The notes beneath the pieces were generated by a model. It was not told the DNA's origin. It worked only from the letters and a program-made list of their open reading frames with translations, and ran no database searches. Shown here in pieces: positions 55,635-64,000 of a stretch of DNA of 64,000 nt (its first letter is position 1; each line of letters starts with the position of its first letter). Location: NCBI GenBank assembly GCA_947499305.1, contig CANMNN010000023.1, positions 1 through 64,000 on the forward strand, in the 5' to 3' direction. Position numbers and translations under genes: made by a program. This DNA is from an uncultured Arenicella sp. (GTDB taxonomy: Bacteria; Pseudomonadota; Gammaproteobacteria; Arenicellales; Arenicellaceae).

Positions 55635-56975
55635 ATGATACCCAATATCATTCATCTAAGAGGCTGGCTCCTCGTGGCTCTGCTGTGTATACAAACGTCA
55701 TTAGCTCAAGCAGCAGAGTTACTGGTTAACGCGGCATTTGGCTCGACCGGCTGCGACTTAATTGAGGCAATCGATTCAGCGAATAGCAACACCGCCGTCG
55801 GTGGGTGCGTGTCAGGTAGTACTGGCCTCGACACTATCCGATTCGCGGATCAATTTTCTCGTTATGAGCTACCCGGGATCGCGTTTAGTAATTTAAATGG
55901 CAGCTCTGGTACGCCAGAAATAGTCTCTCAAATTCGGATCTTGGGACCCGGTGATAAGCCAATGACAATCGCTAGACCGACGAGTCAAAGTGACATCTAT
56001 CGTGCGTTTACAATCGCATTTGGCGGTGGTGAATTGAGTTTGGAGAATGTATCTCTGCAAAATTTTGGCCAGAGTATGGGTTTTACTGGAGGGGCGATTC
56101 GCGTCGAAGGCGTGCTCACTATGATCGACGTAGAACTCACTGATAATTCAGCAGATTTTGGCGGCGCCATCTGGGTTCAAGGCGGGCGAGCTACAGTGCG
56201 CCGTAGTCTGATACATGAAAATCGAGCTCAAACTGGTGGTGGAATCGGAATGAGCTCGTCAAGCCAAGTGAGTATCTACGATACAACTATCTCTAATAAT
56301 GATAGTCAATCAGGCGGAGGCATCTCGCTAGCGGCTGCTCCCAGCTCAAGCCTAGCTGTGTTCAATGCGACTATCACCGAAAATTCAGCCTCAATTATTG
56401 GTGGTGGATTATCTCTACTCATGGGTTCTGGCGGCCAAAATTCCGTGACTATACGCAACACTATATTGTCAGGTAATACGGCGCCGAGCTCTAAAGAGGC
56501 GCACTTTATTAGTTTACGCAGTCCGAGTGATGTTGACATCCGAAATAACGTTTTGGGCTACAGCGCCAACACTTACGGTCAGTCAGTCAACATTCTTCAG
56601 TTTCTTCAAAACGATAACATCGTGCTGACGCAGGGAACAAACCAAGCAACACTTCGAACCATTTTAGATTCATTAAACGATAATGGGGGCAAGACGATGA
56701 CCCATGCGTTGGTCGCAAACAGCCCCGCCATAGACAATGGGCTACAGAACTCAGTTTCGGGTACTGCGCCCTTCTTCTTTTCAACACCAGGCTGCAGAGG
56801 TGAGTTTATATCGCTTGGGTTTGGGGGCGATTATCGGCCTGATCAGCGCGGAGTAAGCCGACCTGCTGGAGATGAATGCGATATCGGAGCCTATGAGTAT
56901 GAGCCGAATCTTACTGAGGAAAGTTGCTTTGTCGTCAAGGCTAAAAATAATCGTGTGATTACATTCTGCTTATAG
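55635..56975 (+). CDS. Secreted beta-helix repeat protein with C-terminal Cys tag
   Basis: A 446-aa secreted protein with signal peptide (WLLVALLCIQTSLAQAA). Beta-helix repeats of the polymorphic outer membrane protein type follow: NNDSQSGGGISLAA, TITENSASIIGGGLSL and NTILSGNTAPSS. Then come SPAIDNG and DQRGVSRPAGDECDIGAYEYE, the usual block before the end of choice-of-anchor-type proteins. The last 16 residues are CFVVKAKNNRVITFCL, matching the tag on the gene ending at 48302. The ATG at 55635 follows AGGTGG; a GTG at 55626 is possible. Confidence 0.85.
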   Translation: MIPNIIHLRGWLLVALLCIQTSLAQAAELLVNAAFGSTGCDLIEAIDSANSNTAVGGCVSGSTGLDTIRFADQFSRYELPGIAFSNLNGSSGTPEIVSQIRILGPGDKPMTIARPTSQSDIYRAFTIAFGGGELSLENVSLQNFGQSMGFTGGAIRVEGVLTMIDVELTDNSADFGGAIWVQGGRATVRRSLIHENRAQTGGGIGMSSSSQVSIYDTTISNNDSQSGGGISLAAAPSSSLAVFNATITENSASIIGGGLSLLMGSGGQNSVTIRNTILSGNTAPSSKEAHFISLRSPSDVDIRNNVLGYSANTYGQSVNILQFLQNDNIVLTQGTNQATLRTILDSLNDNGGKTMTHALVANSPAIDNGLQNSVSGTAPFFFSTPGCRGEFISLGFGGDYRPDQRGVSRPAGDECDIGAYEYEPNLTEESCFVVKAKNNRVITFCL

Positions 56976-57058
56976 GGAATTATCAGCTCATCAACGCACA
57001 CTTCGATAGTCAGAAACCAGACTGCGGTATAACCGAGTAAAAACTCAGAGGCTAAATA

Positions 57059-57997
57059 GTGAATACGAACTCCATTATCTTAATAATACTGCTAGGTTTT
57101 ATCTGCAGCGCATGCAGCGATAACCCAGATGCCGAATCGAACCTTATGGAGACCAATCCAGTAACAGACAAGCCGCAAGACGCGGTTAATAAACAGCAAG
57201 GTGATGTTTGGCATGGGCCTGCGTTTGGATACGTGCATGAAAATGGCCCTAGCGCTGACCGTATTGAGCTATTTATTCATTTTGGTCAATTGCTTGGTGC
57301 CGTGTCTCTTTACAACATGAGAGCCAGTGAAATGCGGCGCGTGCGTGAACCCAGCGCTGAATCGATCAGCAATGGCCACTCATCTATTGCTTCGATTTTT
57401 AACAACTCATTGCTGAAACACAATCAACGGTTAGACGCAATGATTCAAGATCATGCAAGAAAAACTAATACACTATTAGATATTCACGGCGCGCTGGCAG
57501 GGTTAAATGATACCCAACAAATTATCGATATCAGTAGTGGGGATAGAAACAAGCGCGACCAGCAATATGCAGCTAACCAAAAATTGTTATTGGTAAGTAG
57601 TAGAGTTCGAGACGCTGTGCTGGCTTTTTTCCCAAGTCGCAGAGAATACTTGTTGGCATCATCTGCGTTGATTCGCCGAGCCGCAGATAAGGTAGCCATT
57701 GCAGTCTCGGCTCAAGGGGTAATCATGGACTCAAACATGCTCTGGGATGCCTACACGATAATTGATCAAACCGTTAAACTCGATCCTAAGCACCTAAGTT
57801 TCTGTGATGAACAACGCCTGCCTATTAAGGCTCACAAAGAGTCCATTGATGTTCTATTGTACAAGATGGTACCTAATGCGATAGGTGAAACAATCACAAT
57901 TACCGCAACAGAAGTTTATGCGCTCGCGAATCAAGCACAAGAGTATGGAGAGCGTTTTAAAGTGGATGGTCAAGAGTTTTGCATTCAAAATGACTAG
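57059..57997 (+). CDS. Hypothetical lipoprotein, 312 aa
   Basis: A GTG start opens a lipoprotein signal (IILIILLGFICSAC, lipobox CSAC-type). The mature 290 residues are soluble and alpha-helical, with no recognised family. It is 83 bp after the beta-helix gene and the last member of the four-gene run. AGAGG precedes the start. It could be an outer-membrane partner of the two beta-helix proteins; this is only inferred from position. Confidence 0.75.
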   Translation: MNTNSIILIILLGFICSACSDNPDAESNLMETNPVTDKPQDAVNKQQGDVWHGPAFGYVHENGPSADRIELFIHFGQLLGAVSLYNMRASEMRRVREPSAESISNGHSSIASIFNNSLLKHNQRLDAMIQDHARKTNTLLDIHGALAGLNDTQQIIDISSGDRNKRDQQYAANQKLLLVSSRVRDAVLAFFPSRREYLLASSALIRRAADKVAIAVSAQGVIMDSNMLWDAYTIIDQTVKLDPKHLSFCDEQRLPIKAHKESIDVLLYKMVPNAIGETITITATEVYALANQAQEYGERFKVDGQEFCIQND

Positions 57998-58098
57998 CAC
58001 TTTCCAGTAGCTAGGGTGTTTATTGTTGCCTCAAATTCGACCCTAAAAAGTTTCCTGATTTACAAGAGTGACTACATGGCTATATGTTTATTGCCAAA

Positions 58099-58153
58099 TT
58101 CAGGCCTGAATTAACCGTTGATATAGATCAAGGACTGAAAACGCTTTCAGTTC
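58099..58153. terminator. Palindromes between converging genes, possible bidirectional terminator
   Basis: TTCAGGCCTGAA (58099-58110) and GGACTGAAA / TTTCAGTTC (58132-58153) lie in the 175-bp gap between the lipoprotein gene and the minus-strand gene at 58173. No good T-run is present, so termination is not certain. Confidence 0.4.
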
Positions 58154-58172
58154 TGAAAATTGCTTATTTGCC

Positions 58173-58661
58173 TTAGCGTTTAACGAGCGTGAGCTGAGAA
58201 TTGAGCAACTTACCCTGCTTGCTCCACGTTTCGGTGCGATGGACGGTCTCGCTCAAAAAAGTATAGGCAAACCCAGAGTTATGTGTTGCCTCAGGGCTCG
58301 CAAGATTAGTGGCTGAAGCCAGTTTAAATTCGATTGCGTTTTCGCTTTTCGGCGGCCAAACCACGCGCATGGTTGATTGCACGCCCTTAGCGCAATAGTG
58401 AGTAGCAACAAGGTCGCCGTTGTCCAAGTGAAACAGAGTTACTTCCTCGTTTTGGCTTCCTGAATACCAGGTCTCAACCAACACTGAGCCGCGCGCAATC
58501 TCGCGGTATAAAACTTGCGAGTTAAGATCTTCAGACTCGACGTCGAACGCCCCGGTTAATCTTAATTTCATTCGTGCAAACCAGTCAGCTTGGTCTAAAT
58601 TGCTAGCGAGCGATGTATCGCAAACCATGACTAAGGCGAAGCATAAGCAGATTTTTTTCAT
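58173..58661 (-). CDS. Hypothetical secreted protein, 162 aa
   Basis: A signal peptide (ICLCFALVMVCDTSLA) precedes a 143-residue domain with the patterns ARGSVLVETWYSGSQNEEVT, FHLDNGDLVATHYCAKGVQS and TFLSETVHRTETWSKQG. The beta-rich pattern suggests a lipocalin- or DUF1579-like barrel, but this is not secure. It lies between two plus-strand secreted genes and is transcribed toward the first. The function is unknown. Confidence 0.7.
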   Translation of the reverse strand: MKKICLCFALVMVCDTSLASNLDQADWFARMKLRLTGAFDVESEDLNSQVLYREIARGSVLVETWYSGSQNEEVTLFHLDNGDLVATHYCAKGVQSTMRVVWPPKSENAIEFKLASATNLASPEATHNSGFAYTFLSETVHRTETWSKQGKLLNSQLTLVKR

Positions 58662-59097
58662 AGGTCACTCGACACATTCAAGATCGGGCTAGTTCAACTC
58701 GTGGTGTCTATGATCGCGTGAGCGGGCTAATGGCTCAATATCCCATTTGGCCTAAAATCATTGTAGGCTTCTATTCGAGACGGTTACAAGCGGTTATACC
58801 CTCGGTGCATGTAATAGAAGCGCAGCTGGCTCGCGGCTCTTAGAAGTAGGCAGAAAGGACAACTATCAAATGTAAAGCGGGCGTCCTCACTTGACCCTGG
58901 TGACTATCAACTCTATATCTTGCACGTTTTTTCAAGGGAGTTGAGTAAGAGAAACGTTAGAGTAAGTTATTCCAAAAATGTGCCGATAGCGACATTGAGG
59001 TAATAAGAGTGCGATTTTAGCCGCGAATATTATCTTTGCGTGCCGCACTTCTTGGATGAATACATTTTATTTAAACGTCTTTTAGAGGGAACTCACT
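58662..59097. other. 436-bp intergenic region
   Basis: No ORF, RNA gene or strong hairpin is seen. It separates two divergent secreted-protein genes and must contain both promoters. Confidence 0.4.
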
Positions 59098-59469
59098 ATG
59101 AAAATCAAACTCGCAACCTTAACCGCAACGATGCTTATGGCATTTGGGGCCTCGTCTGCTTTTGCTAGCTGCGCCTCAAAAAACTGTGTAGATAAAATTG
59201 AAAAACTTTATATTACTCAAAACACAGTCTTAGTCGACACAGAAGGAACTGAAACTGCGCTAGATCCTAGCTACTGTGTGCCTCACTCAGGTGTATACAT
59301 TCGCTTATTAAACTCTCATGGTAATTTTGATGCGATCTATTCTCTTTTACTAGCCGCGCAATTTAATGATAAGACGGTCAGTATCCGGGTCAGTCCTGAT
59401 ACAGCGAGTCTCGACCCCGCAAGCGGCAAACCACGTTGCAAGATCAACTATGTAACACACTCTTCTTAA
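59098..59469 (+). CDS. Small secreted hypothetical protein
   Basis: A 123-aa protein with a signal peptide (MLMAFGASSAFA) and a mature part of about 100 residues. It has four cysteines (CASKNC, SYC, RC) and probably two disulfides. The GAGGGA site is clear. The mature part begins SCASKNCVDKIEKLYITQN. I recognise no family. It resembles small secreted proteins found beside larger exported genes in marine gammaproteobacteria. Confidence 0.75.
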   Translation: MKIKLATLTATMLMAFGASSAFASCASKNCVDKIEKLYITQNTVLVDTEGTETALDPSYCVPHSGVYIRLLNSHGNFDAIYSLLLAAQFNDKTVSIRVSPDTASLDPASGKPRCKINYVTHSS

Positions 59470-59717
59470 TCGGAAATAGGTATAAGGCTTTGTGAAAAAT
59501 GCATGGCCTTATGCTGGCTCTCTAGAGTGAAAACAGTCTATTGAGTAATTCTTAACATTAGAGTGCTTACAAGCATTCGACGTGCACGATCTCATTGTCT
59601 CGGACTATTTCGATTTTTTCGAAACTCTATTTCTTTGATTGTGTGGTGCGAACGATTGAAGGTATCACTCAATACTGATTAAACCTGCCTAAACTATTTA
59701 TTAATGGAGTATTCAAA

Positions 59718-60929
59718 ATGACCAAAAAGTGTTGTTTAGTTTTATTTCTATCGTTTGTTAGCTCTTTTTCTTTCGCGCAAACAAAATTCATTGGATACAA
59801 AGATCTCATGATTCCGATGAGTTCGGATTGTCCAAAACCCAAAGTGATTATTACAACAGATATAAGAGAAGGAGGCTCCATTAATGGCGTTCTCAAGGAA
59901 GAGGATGACACGCAGTCATTAATCCACTACCTGAGTTCAAGCTATCGCTTTAACACGGTTGGGCTAATTAGTACGCCAGGCGGGGGTGATGGCTCGACTT
60001 CAACGATAGATCGTATAACCAATGCATATGGTAAGGATAGGAGCGAGCTCGTTGGACTAAATTCGGCTAATTTACCCGACCCTCAGTCGGCTTACCCAAG
60101 CCGAGATCACTTAAGATCAGTTACAAGACAAGGGCTTAATCTCAGCGGATCACAGCAGATACCCACTTATGATCCAAGTGTTCATGAGGGCGCGAAACTT
60201 ATTCGCGACGAAGTTTCAAAAATTGTCAACCAAGGCAGATGCGGACCAGTTTACGTTTTGGTGTGGGGTTCATTGAGTGAAGTGGCAATTGCTCTAAACG
60301 GTTCAGACGGCCCTGGCATTTTGACTAACAAGCAAGTAGCCAAGAACCTTCGTTTGTATGTTATTGGTTCAAGCAATATTGGAAAAGCACCCGGCATTGT
60401 TGGTGATAACACTGCCTATGAATTCGTAAGAGGTAACTACATCGAGAATTCAAATAGCGATGTTGACCTATGGATGATTGAGTCAAATTTCACATTCGGA
60501 GGTTTTGAAGAGAAAAGCGGTTATGGTGCCGACAGCATAGGACATCGCTTTATTGAGCACTCCGAAATCAAAAACGAAAGTTGTTTAGCTCAAGAGCTTG
60601 CGAAAACTAATACTGGCGGAAACCCGAACCCTGATGGCTCGTTTGCCTCTAATGCGCAAACTCGACTTAAAATGGGCGACTCACCTTCAGTGTTCTATTT
60701 GATGAATGGGGATATTTCCAATCCTGAAACGCCAAGTTGGGGAGGGCTGTATCGTCAGCTTGGGAGCAAGTCTTATTTTGTTGATTTAGCAAGCGTAGCG
60801 GCCTCGAGAGATACAATCAATGATCTCGGTCATATAGACCCGAACAATAATACCTATTTCGCGACTAACTCTAACAGTATTTATGGCGCCTGGTTCAAGG
60901 ACCTAGCCGGAGTTGGCGGGTGTGATTAA
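59718..60929 (+). CDS. Exported nucleoside-hydrolase-like protein (DUF1593-like)
   Basis: A 403-aa secreted protein with signal peptide (CLVLFLSFVSSFSFA). The mature part begins KPKVIITTDIREGG and has EEDDTQSLIHYL, close to the Asp-rich calcium site of inosine-uridine nucleoside hydrolases, then VYVLVWGSLSEVAIALN. It resembles the DUF1593/Sde182 N-terminal domain of polysaccharide-binding proteins. It may cleave a glycoside or bind ribose-like groups, but this is not established. The TGGAGT site is good. Confidence 0.8.
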   Translation: MTKKCCLVLFLSFVSSFSFAQTKFIGYKDLMIPMSSDCPKPKVIITTDIREGGSINGVLKEEDDTQSLIHYLSSSYRFNTVGLISTPGGGDGSTSTIDRITNAYGKDRSELVGLNSANLPDPQSAYPSRDHLRSVTRQGLNLSGSQQIPTYDPSVHEGAKLIRDEVSKIVNQGRCGPVYVLVWGSLSEVAIALNGSDGPGILTNKQVAKNLRLYVIGSSNIGKAPGIVGDNTAYEFVRGNYIENSNSDVDLWMIESNFTFGGFEEKSGYGADSIGHRFIEHSEIKNESCLAQELAKTNTGGNPNPDGSFASNAQTRLKMGDSPSVFYLMNGDISNPETPSWGGLYRQLGSKSYFVDLASVAASRDTINDLGHIDPNNNTYFATNSNSIYGAWFKDLAGVGGCD

Positions 60930-61070
60930 ATGAGCAGCATCGAAGCATAGGTGGCCGCCTCATTAGTAATTCAGTCCTGCTTTGCGATTTAAAAACGACC
61001 AGGCTTTAAAGGGAGGGTTGTTTCAAGATTCCGAGTGAGACAACTTTATTATGAAGAGCGTAAAGGTGCA

Positions 61071-61802
61071 TTAAGTAATAAACTCTACTGCGCTTTTCAT
61101 AGTATGAACTTCATTGATGCCGGCGTTTCTAACCAGCTGCACTAATTGGGTAAATTGATCTATTGTGCAGCCGAAGGCAGAGGGCGAGGTCGACACATCA
61201 TGAGTATGAAAAATTAGCCAGCCGTTAGTGCTGATGGCTTGCGCTATTACTTTTTCAAAAAACACGCTGTTAAACATGCTGCCATAAACCTGGTGCGACT
61301 TTAACGAATGTAAACAAACACGGTCGTGGTTGATACCCGGCACAGTTGTCCTAGCCGACGTATAATGGCCAGCGACAATACGGCGCGTTCTTATGCTCAT
61401 TTTGCCAAAAGGGTAAGCAAAACTGGTTATACTTTGCTCAGCAATGTTACTCAAAGTTGATGCATTTCTGCTTAAGTCTTGTTGCAAGTGTTCTTTCGAA
61501 GCTTTTTGGCAATTAAGGTGAGCATAGCTGTGACAGCCTATTTCATGACCATTTTCGCTAAGAATTTTAATGTCTTTTGTCTCTGCGATGCGAGTGCCAT
61601 CGTGAATTTTCCCCAGTAGCCCCGCACATCCGTAAAACGTACCAACATACCCTTGATCTTGGAGTATGGCGCTACCGTTCGTTCGAGCCGTCTTCGGAAA
61701 ATCGTCAAACGTAAAGCTGACCAACGGCTGGTCATTGCTCATTTTCAGTGACTTCAGCGGTACGGCTCGCGCTAATTTCCGTGAGATTTTTTCTATTAAC
61801 AT
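61071..61802 (-). CDS. Polysaccharide deacetylase (NodB-type)
   Basis: A 243-aa NodB-homology protein: the TFDD motif (SFTFDDFPKTARTNG), the metal-binding H-x-x-x-H in IGCHSYAHLN, AYPFGK, and the C-terminal HTHDV with its catalytic His. It removes acetyl groups from an amino sugar in a polysaccharide. The ATG at 61802 (MLIEKISRKLARAVPLKS) is preferred to a frame open to 62132, because the longer form would overlap the start of the divergent formyltransferase gene. No signal peptide is seen. Confidence 0.85.
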   Translation of the reverse strand: MLIEKISRKLARAVPLKSLKMSNDQPLVSFTFDDFPKTARTNGSAILQDQGYVGTFYGCAGLLGKIHDGTRIAETKDIKILSENGHEIGCHSYAHLNCQKASKEHLQQDLSRNASTLSNIAEQSITSFAYPFGKMSIRTRRIVAGHYTSARTTVPGINHDRVCLHSLKSHQVYGSMFNSVFFEKVIAQAISTNGWLIFHTHDVSTSPSAFGCTIDQFTQLVQLVRNAGINEVHTMKSAVEFIT

Positions 61803-62000
61803 CTTTTTCGTGAGAATATTAGGGATAGGCAACATATAGAGCTTGTGACGACCTACCTCATAATAAAATATTGAGTCAAAACCCTCGACATACCATTGTT
61901 CACGGCTTTCCCTAAATACTAGATAATTGAGTAAACGTGCTTCTATAGTAACGCAAAACAATGAATCGCTAGCTAAATTAGTTTTATAAATAGACACACC
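61803..62000. promoter_or_regulatory. Divergent region between deacetylase and formyltransferase
   Basis: This 198-bp gap (if the short start is right) must contain the promoters of both genes. No strong hairpin is seen. Confidence 0.4.
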
Positions 62001-62795
62001 ATGAAGCCTTCTAAAAACATCAAAAAATTGGTCATACTGACATCTGATGGTTTTGAGCAACGATATGTTGCGAATCAGCTCTGCGACAATTTTGATATTG
62101 AGGCTGTGCTTGTTGACATAGAAAAGCGCCAACGAACAATTCAGTCATATTTAGAACATGGCGTTATCAATGTTCTGAGCAAGGTTGGACGTCAATTATT
62201 CTTGCGACTTATCAAGAATAATCAAAAAAGGGTTTTATGTTTAAAGTCTGTTCTCGGCGATACCTCGTTAAATTTCTCACCGAGTGAAAATGTGCGATAC
62301 GTGCAGGGTATCAATAGCCGAGAAACACACGAGCTACTCAAAACTATTAAACCTGATGCAATATTGGTTTATGGAACGACTGTTGTATCTGAAGAGACTC
62401 TCAATTTCGCCACCGAGTTAGCGCTAAATATGCATACTGGAATTAGCCCAGATTACCGCGGGACGGCCTGTGCATTTTGGCCAATAGTAAATCAAGAGCC
62501 CCACAAACTCGGTGCAACGATTCATGAATGCACAGCACTAATTGATGGTGGAAAGGTGTTTGCACGAACGCACTCTCAACTTGAAAAAGGTGATAGCCTT
62601 CATTCTATTTTTGCGAAAGCGGTGGTTGCAGGTGCGCAAGCCTATGTAAATGTTGTTGCTGATGTTATTAAGGGCCCTCTAAAAGGAGTCAGTCAAGACT
62701 TGACTAAGGGCAGAGAATATAGGGGCCATGAACTTGTTCTATGGCCTGAAATAAAATCACGACTATACCTGTGGCGCTTTGAGCGACAAGCGTAG
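62001..62795 (+). CDS. Formyltransferase-family protein
   Basis: A 264-aa protein with the formyltransferase core. The catalytic Asn and His lie in LNMHTGISPDYRGTACAFWP, and the Asp in ECTALIDGGKVFA. It transfers a formyl group from 10-formyl-tetrahydrofolate to an amino group. The distinct N-terminus and the polysaccharide deacetylase opposite suggest a sugar N-formyltransferase rather than Fmt. The acceptor sugar is unknown. Confidence 0.8.
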   Translation: MKPSKNIKKLVILTSDGFEQRYVANQLCDNFDIEAVLVDIEKRQRTIQSYLEHGVINVLSKVGRQLFLRLIKNNQKRVLCLKSVLGDTSLNFSPSENVRYVQGINSRETHELLKTIKPDAILVYGTTVVSEETLNFATELALNMHTGISPDYRGTACAFWPIVNQEPHKLGATIHECTALIDGGKVFARTHSQLEKGDSLHSIFAKAVVAGAQAYVNVVADVIKGPLKGVSQDLTKGREYRGHELVLWPEIKSRLYLWRFERQA

Positions 62796-63182
62796 CTATT
62801 GATAGAACAAGAACGCTAATAGCTTTGGATTACCATATACCTTTCAAAACAAAGGCAAAATTAGTATAACGAAATCTGACCTCCATTCGTTGATTCGCGG
62901 TTACGATTCACTAGATGCCTAAAGCGTTGTCTTGATGAGAGTTATCTTGATCAGAACTCCTTCTCCAGCCCTATATTATTTGTTCACTCACAACTATGTT
63001 TCGATAAGATTGGATGCCTTAAAAATGATTAATATCGCCATTATCGACGAGACCTGATCTCGGCACTGTGTTACAAATGATTTGACTCTCCTGTATTCGC
63101 TTCGTGCAGCCTATAAGTTAATCCCTCATTTACGACGGTCGCGGCGTTACAGCTGCGATGAAATAAAAAAGGCCTAGATTTT
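62796..63182. other. 387-bp intergenic region with a short tandem repeat
   Basis: GTTGTCTTGATGAGA (62926-62940) is followed directly by GTTATCTTGATCAGA (62941-62955), matching at 13 of 15 positions. It could be a regulator site for the gene at 63183. No ORF is seen. Confidence 0.45.
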
Positions 63183-64000
63183 ATGATATCAATTAAAAAA
63201 ATACTGATCGTGCTTCTTGTCTGTGGGCTTTTTAGTAAGGCTTCAAATGCTCAAAAGGCGTCAGAAAATCAGCTTTTTAAATACTCCATCACCTCATCAA
63301 AACTAACAGGGAAGCCAAGTCTGAGTGCCAACAATGCGATTCATTTGATTGATGTCGACCGGAAAATTTCAGCCTTAGAGGTAGGTGACTCGTTTTCATT
63401 TCCATTACCTGATGGGCAACTATTGGATATTTCAATCGCCACAAAGAGTATGAGCTCTAATGGTGATACGCAATTAAAGGGCGTATTCGGGCCGAGGTCG
63501 AACGGCTCGTTGTTGATTACATTTGGCCAAAATACCGTGTATGCAACACTAACTAACCCTCAATATAACTTTACAATCAGTATCGACGAAAACAGGAATG
63601 CCGTGCTCGTCGACAATAGCTTATATGATTTGGAGATTAACCTGGGGGACGACATGATGTACGCCCCCGATTTTAAGCCTATGAGGCACTTGCAGGACGA
63701 ACCTGTTTTGCTTCCAAAAGCTGACGTTGTTAATAACAATAGCAGCAAAAGTGAGGTTACGATTATGATTATCTACTCACAGGAATTTGCTAATGGGTTT
63801 GCTGACCCGCTAACTCGGATCAATCAAATGATCGCTTTTAGTAACGACGCCTACGTACGAAGTGGTATTAACATCGAGTTAAAGCTAGCCCACGCGCGAC
63901 AAATAAACTTTAGTAATTCGACCAACGTTGGAACGTTGCTTAACCAAGTGACTGCTAGCACTGGCTCTTTCAATAATGTGGCCAATCTCCGAGATCAATA
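63183..64000 (+). CDS. Reprolysin-like metalloprotease precursor, cut by right edge
   Basis: The ATG at 63183 opens a frame of 272 codons to the window edge. The start MISIKKILIVLLVCGLFSKA is a signal peptide. The next ~170 residues form a propeptide-like beta domain (VGDSFSFPLPDGQLLDIS). From about 190, EVTIMIIYSQEFANGF and INQMIAFSNDAYVRSGINIE are the N-terminal blocks of reprolysin-type (M12-like) metalloproteases. The zinc motif HExxH lies beyond the edge and is not seen. It is secreted; the end is not known. Confidence 0.8.
   Translation, partial: MISIKKILIVLLVCGLFSKASNAQKASENQLFKYSITSSKLTGKPSLSANNAIHLIDVDRKISALEVGDSFSFPLPDGQLLDISIATKSMSSNGDTQLKGVFGPRSNGSLLITFGQNTVYATLTNPQYNFTISIDENRNAVLVDNSLYDLEINLGDDMMYAPDFKPMRHLQDEPVLLPKADVVNNNSSKSEVTIMIIYSQEFANGFADPLTRINQMIAFSNDAYVRSGINIELKLAHARQINFSNSTNVGTLLNQVTASTGSFNNVANLRDQ

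Noticed and set aside
61803-62132. N-terminal extension of the deacetylase
   Set aside because: It would overlap the start of the divergent formyltransferase gene by 132 bp. The short start gives a usual NodB-type protein.

Overview
The window is a chromosomal segment of a marine-type gammaproteobacterium of moderate GC. The evidence is the rhlB / trxA-rho arrangement, the tsaC-hemF pair, yicC beside rph, waaA for lipid A-Kdo synthesis, and many Sec-exported and lipoprotein genes. The mix of Hanks-type kinases, DUF547 proteins, TSP3-repeat and beta-helix secreted proteins suggests an Arenicellales-like or related lineage, but the genus cannot be fixed from the sequence alone. No rRNA, tRNA, CRISPR array or prophage was found. 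Layout: 0-9.4 kb is mostly minus strand. It holds a TPR-bearing Ser/Thr kinase coupled to an FHA-winged-helix regulator, an acyltransferase-3/SGNH enzyme, a patatin lipase and rhlB. From 9.7 to 19.5 kb lie trxA, rho, an exported metallophosphoesterase, a membrane glycosyltransferase-like protein, galE, yghU and tex. From 19.9 to 26.1 kb lie a membrane-anchored HhH protein, a BON-like/OmpA protein, an 818-bp gap with a possible small RNA, trpB-trpA, a YdcF/ElyC-like protein and a phosphopantetheinyl transferase. From 26.3 to 40.8 kb the genes are largely housekeeping: a TVP38-flavoprotein pair, two DUF547 paralogues, tsaC-hemF-waaA, a membrane HTH regulator with a small partner, a Nudix hydrolase, gpmI, rdgB, rph, a PP2C phosphatase/kinase pair and yicC. 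From 40.9 to 46.1 kb the sequence turns AT-rich and accessory. It has an orphan gene between short direct repeats, a SecD-P1-like lipoprotein, a REP-associated tyrosine transposase with 26-bp inverted ends, an FG-GAP protein, an IS110 remnant and a 16-bp tandem duplication. From 46.1 to 64 kb most genes encode secreted or membrane proteins: a beta-propeller/TSP3 protein, a membrane ankyrin protein, a hybrid histidine kinase facing a LuxR-type regulator, a four-gene run of two beta-helix proteins and two lipoproteins (one with a ricin-type lectin domain), small secreted proteins, an exported nucleoside-hydrolase-like protein, a polysaccharide deacetylase facing a formyltransferase, and the start of a reprolysin-like metalloprotease cut by the window edge. 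The most notable candidate novelty is a matching C-terminal tag, CF-x(2)-K-x(9)-[FI]-C-[IL]-stop, on two unrelated secreted proteins: the propeller/TSP3 protein and the beta-helix protein 8.6 kb away. It has identical Cys spacing and could form a disulfide-closed beta-hairpin used for sorting or anchoring. Other leads are the kinase / FHA-wHTH pair, which resembles PknH-EmbR with reversed domain order, a structured minus-strand RNA candidate downstream of trpBA, and a DUF547 tandem in which one copy has lost its conserved cysteines.
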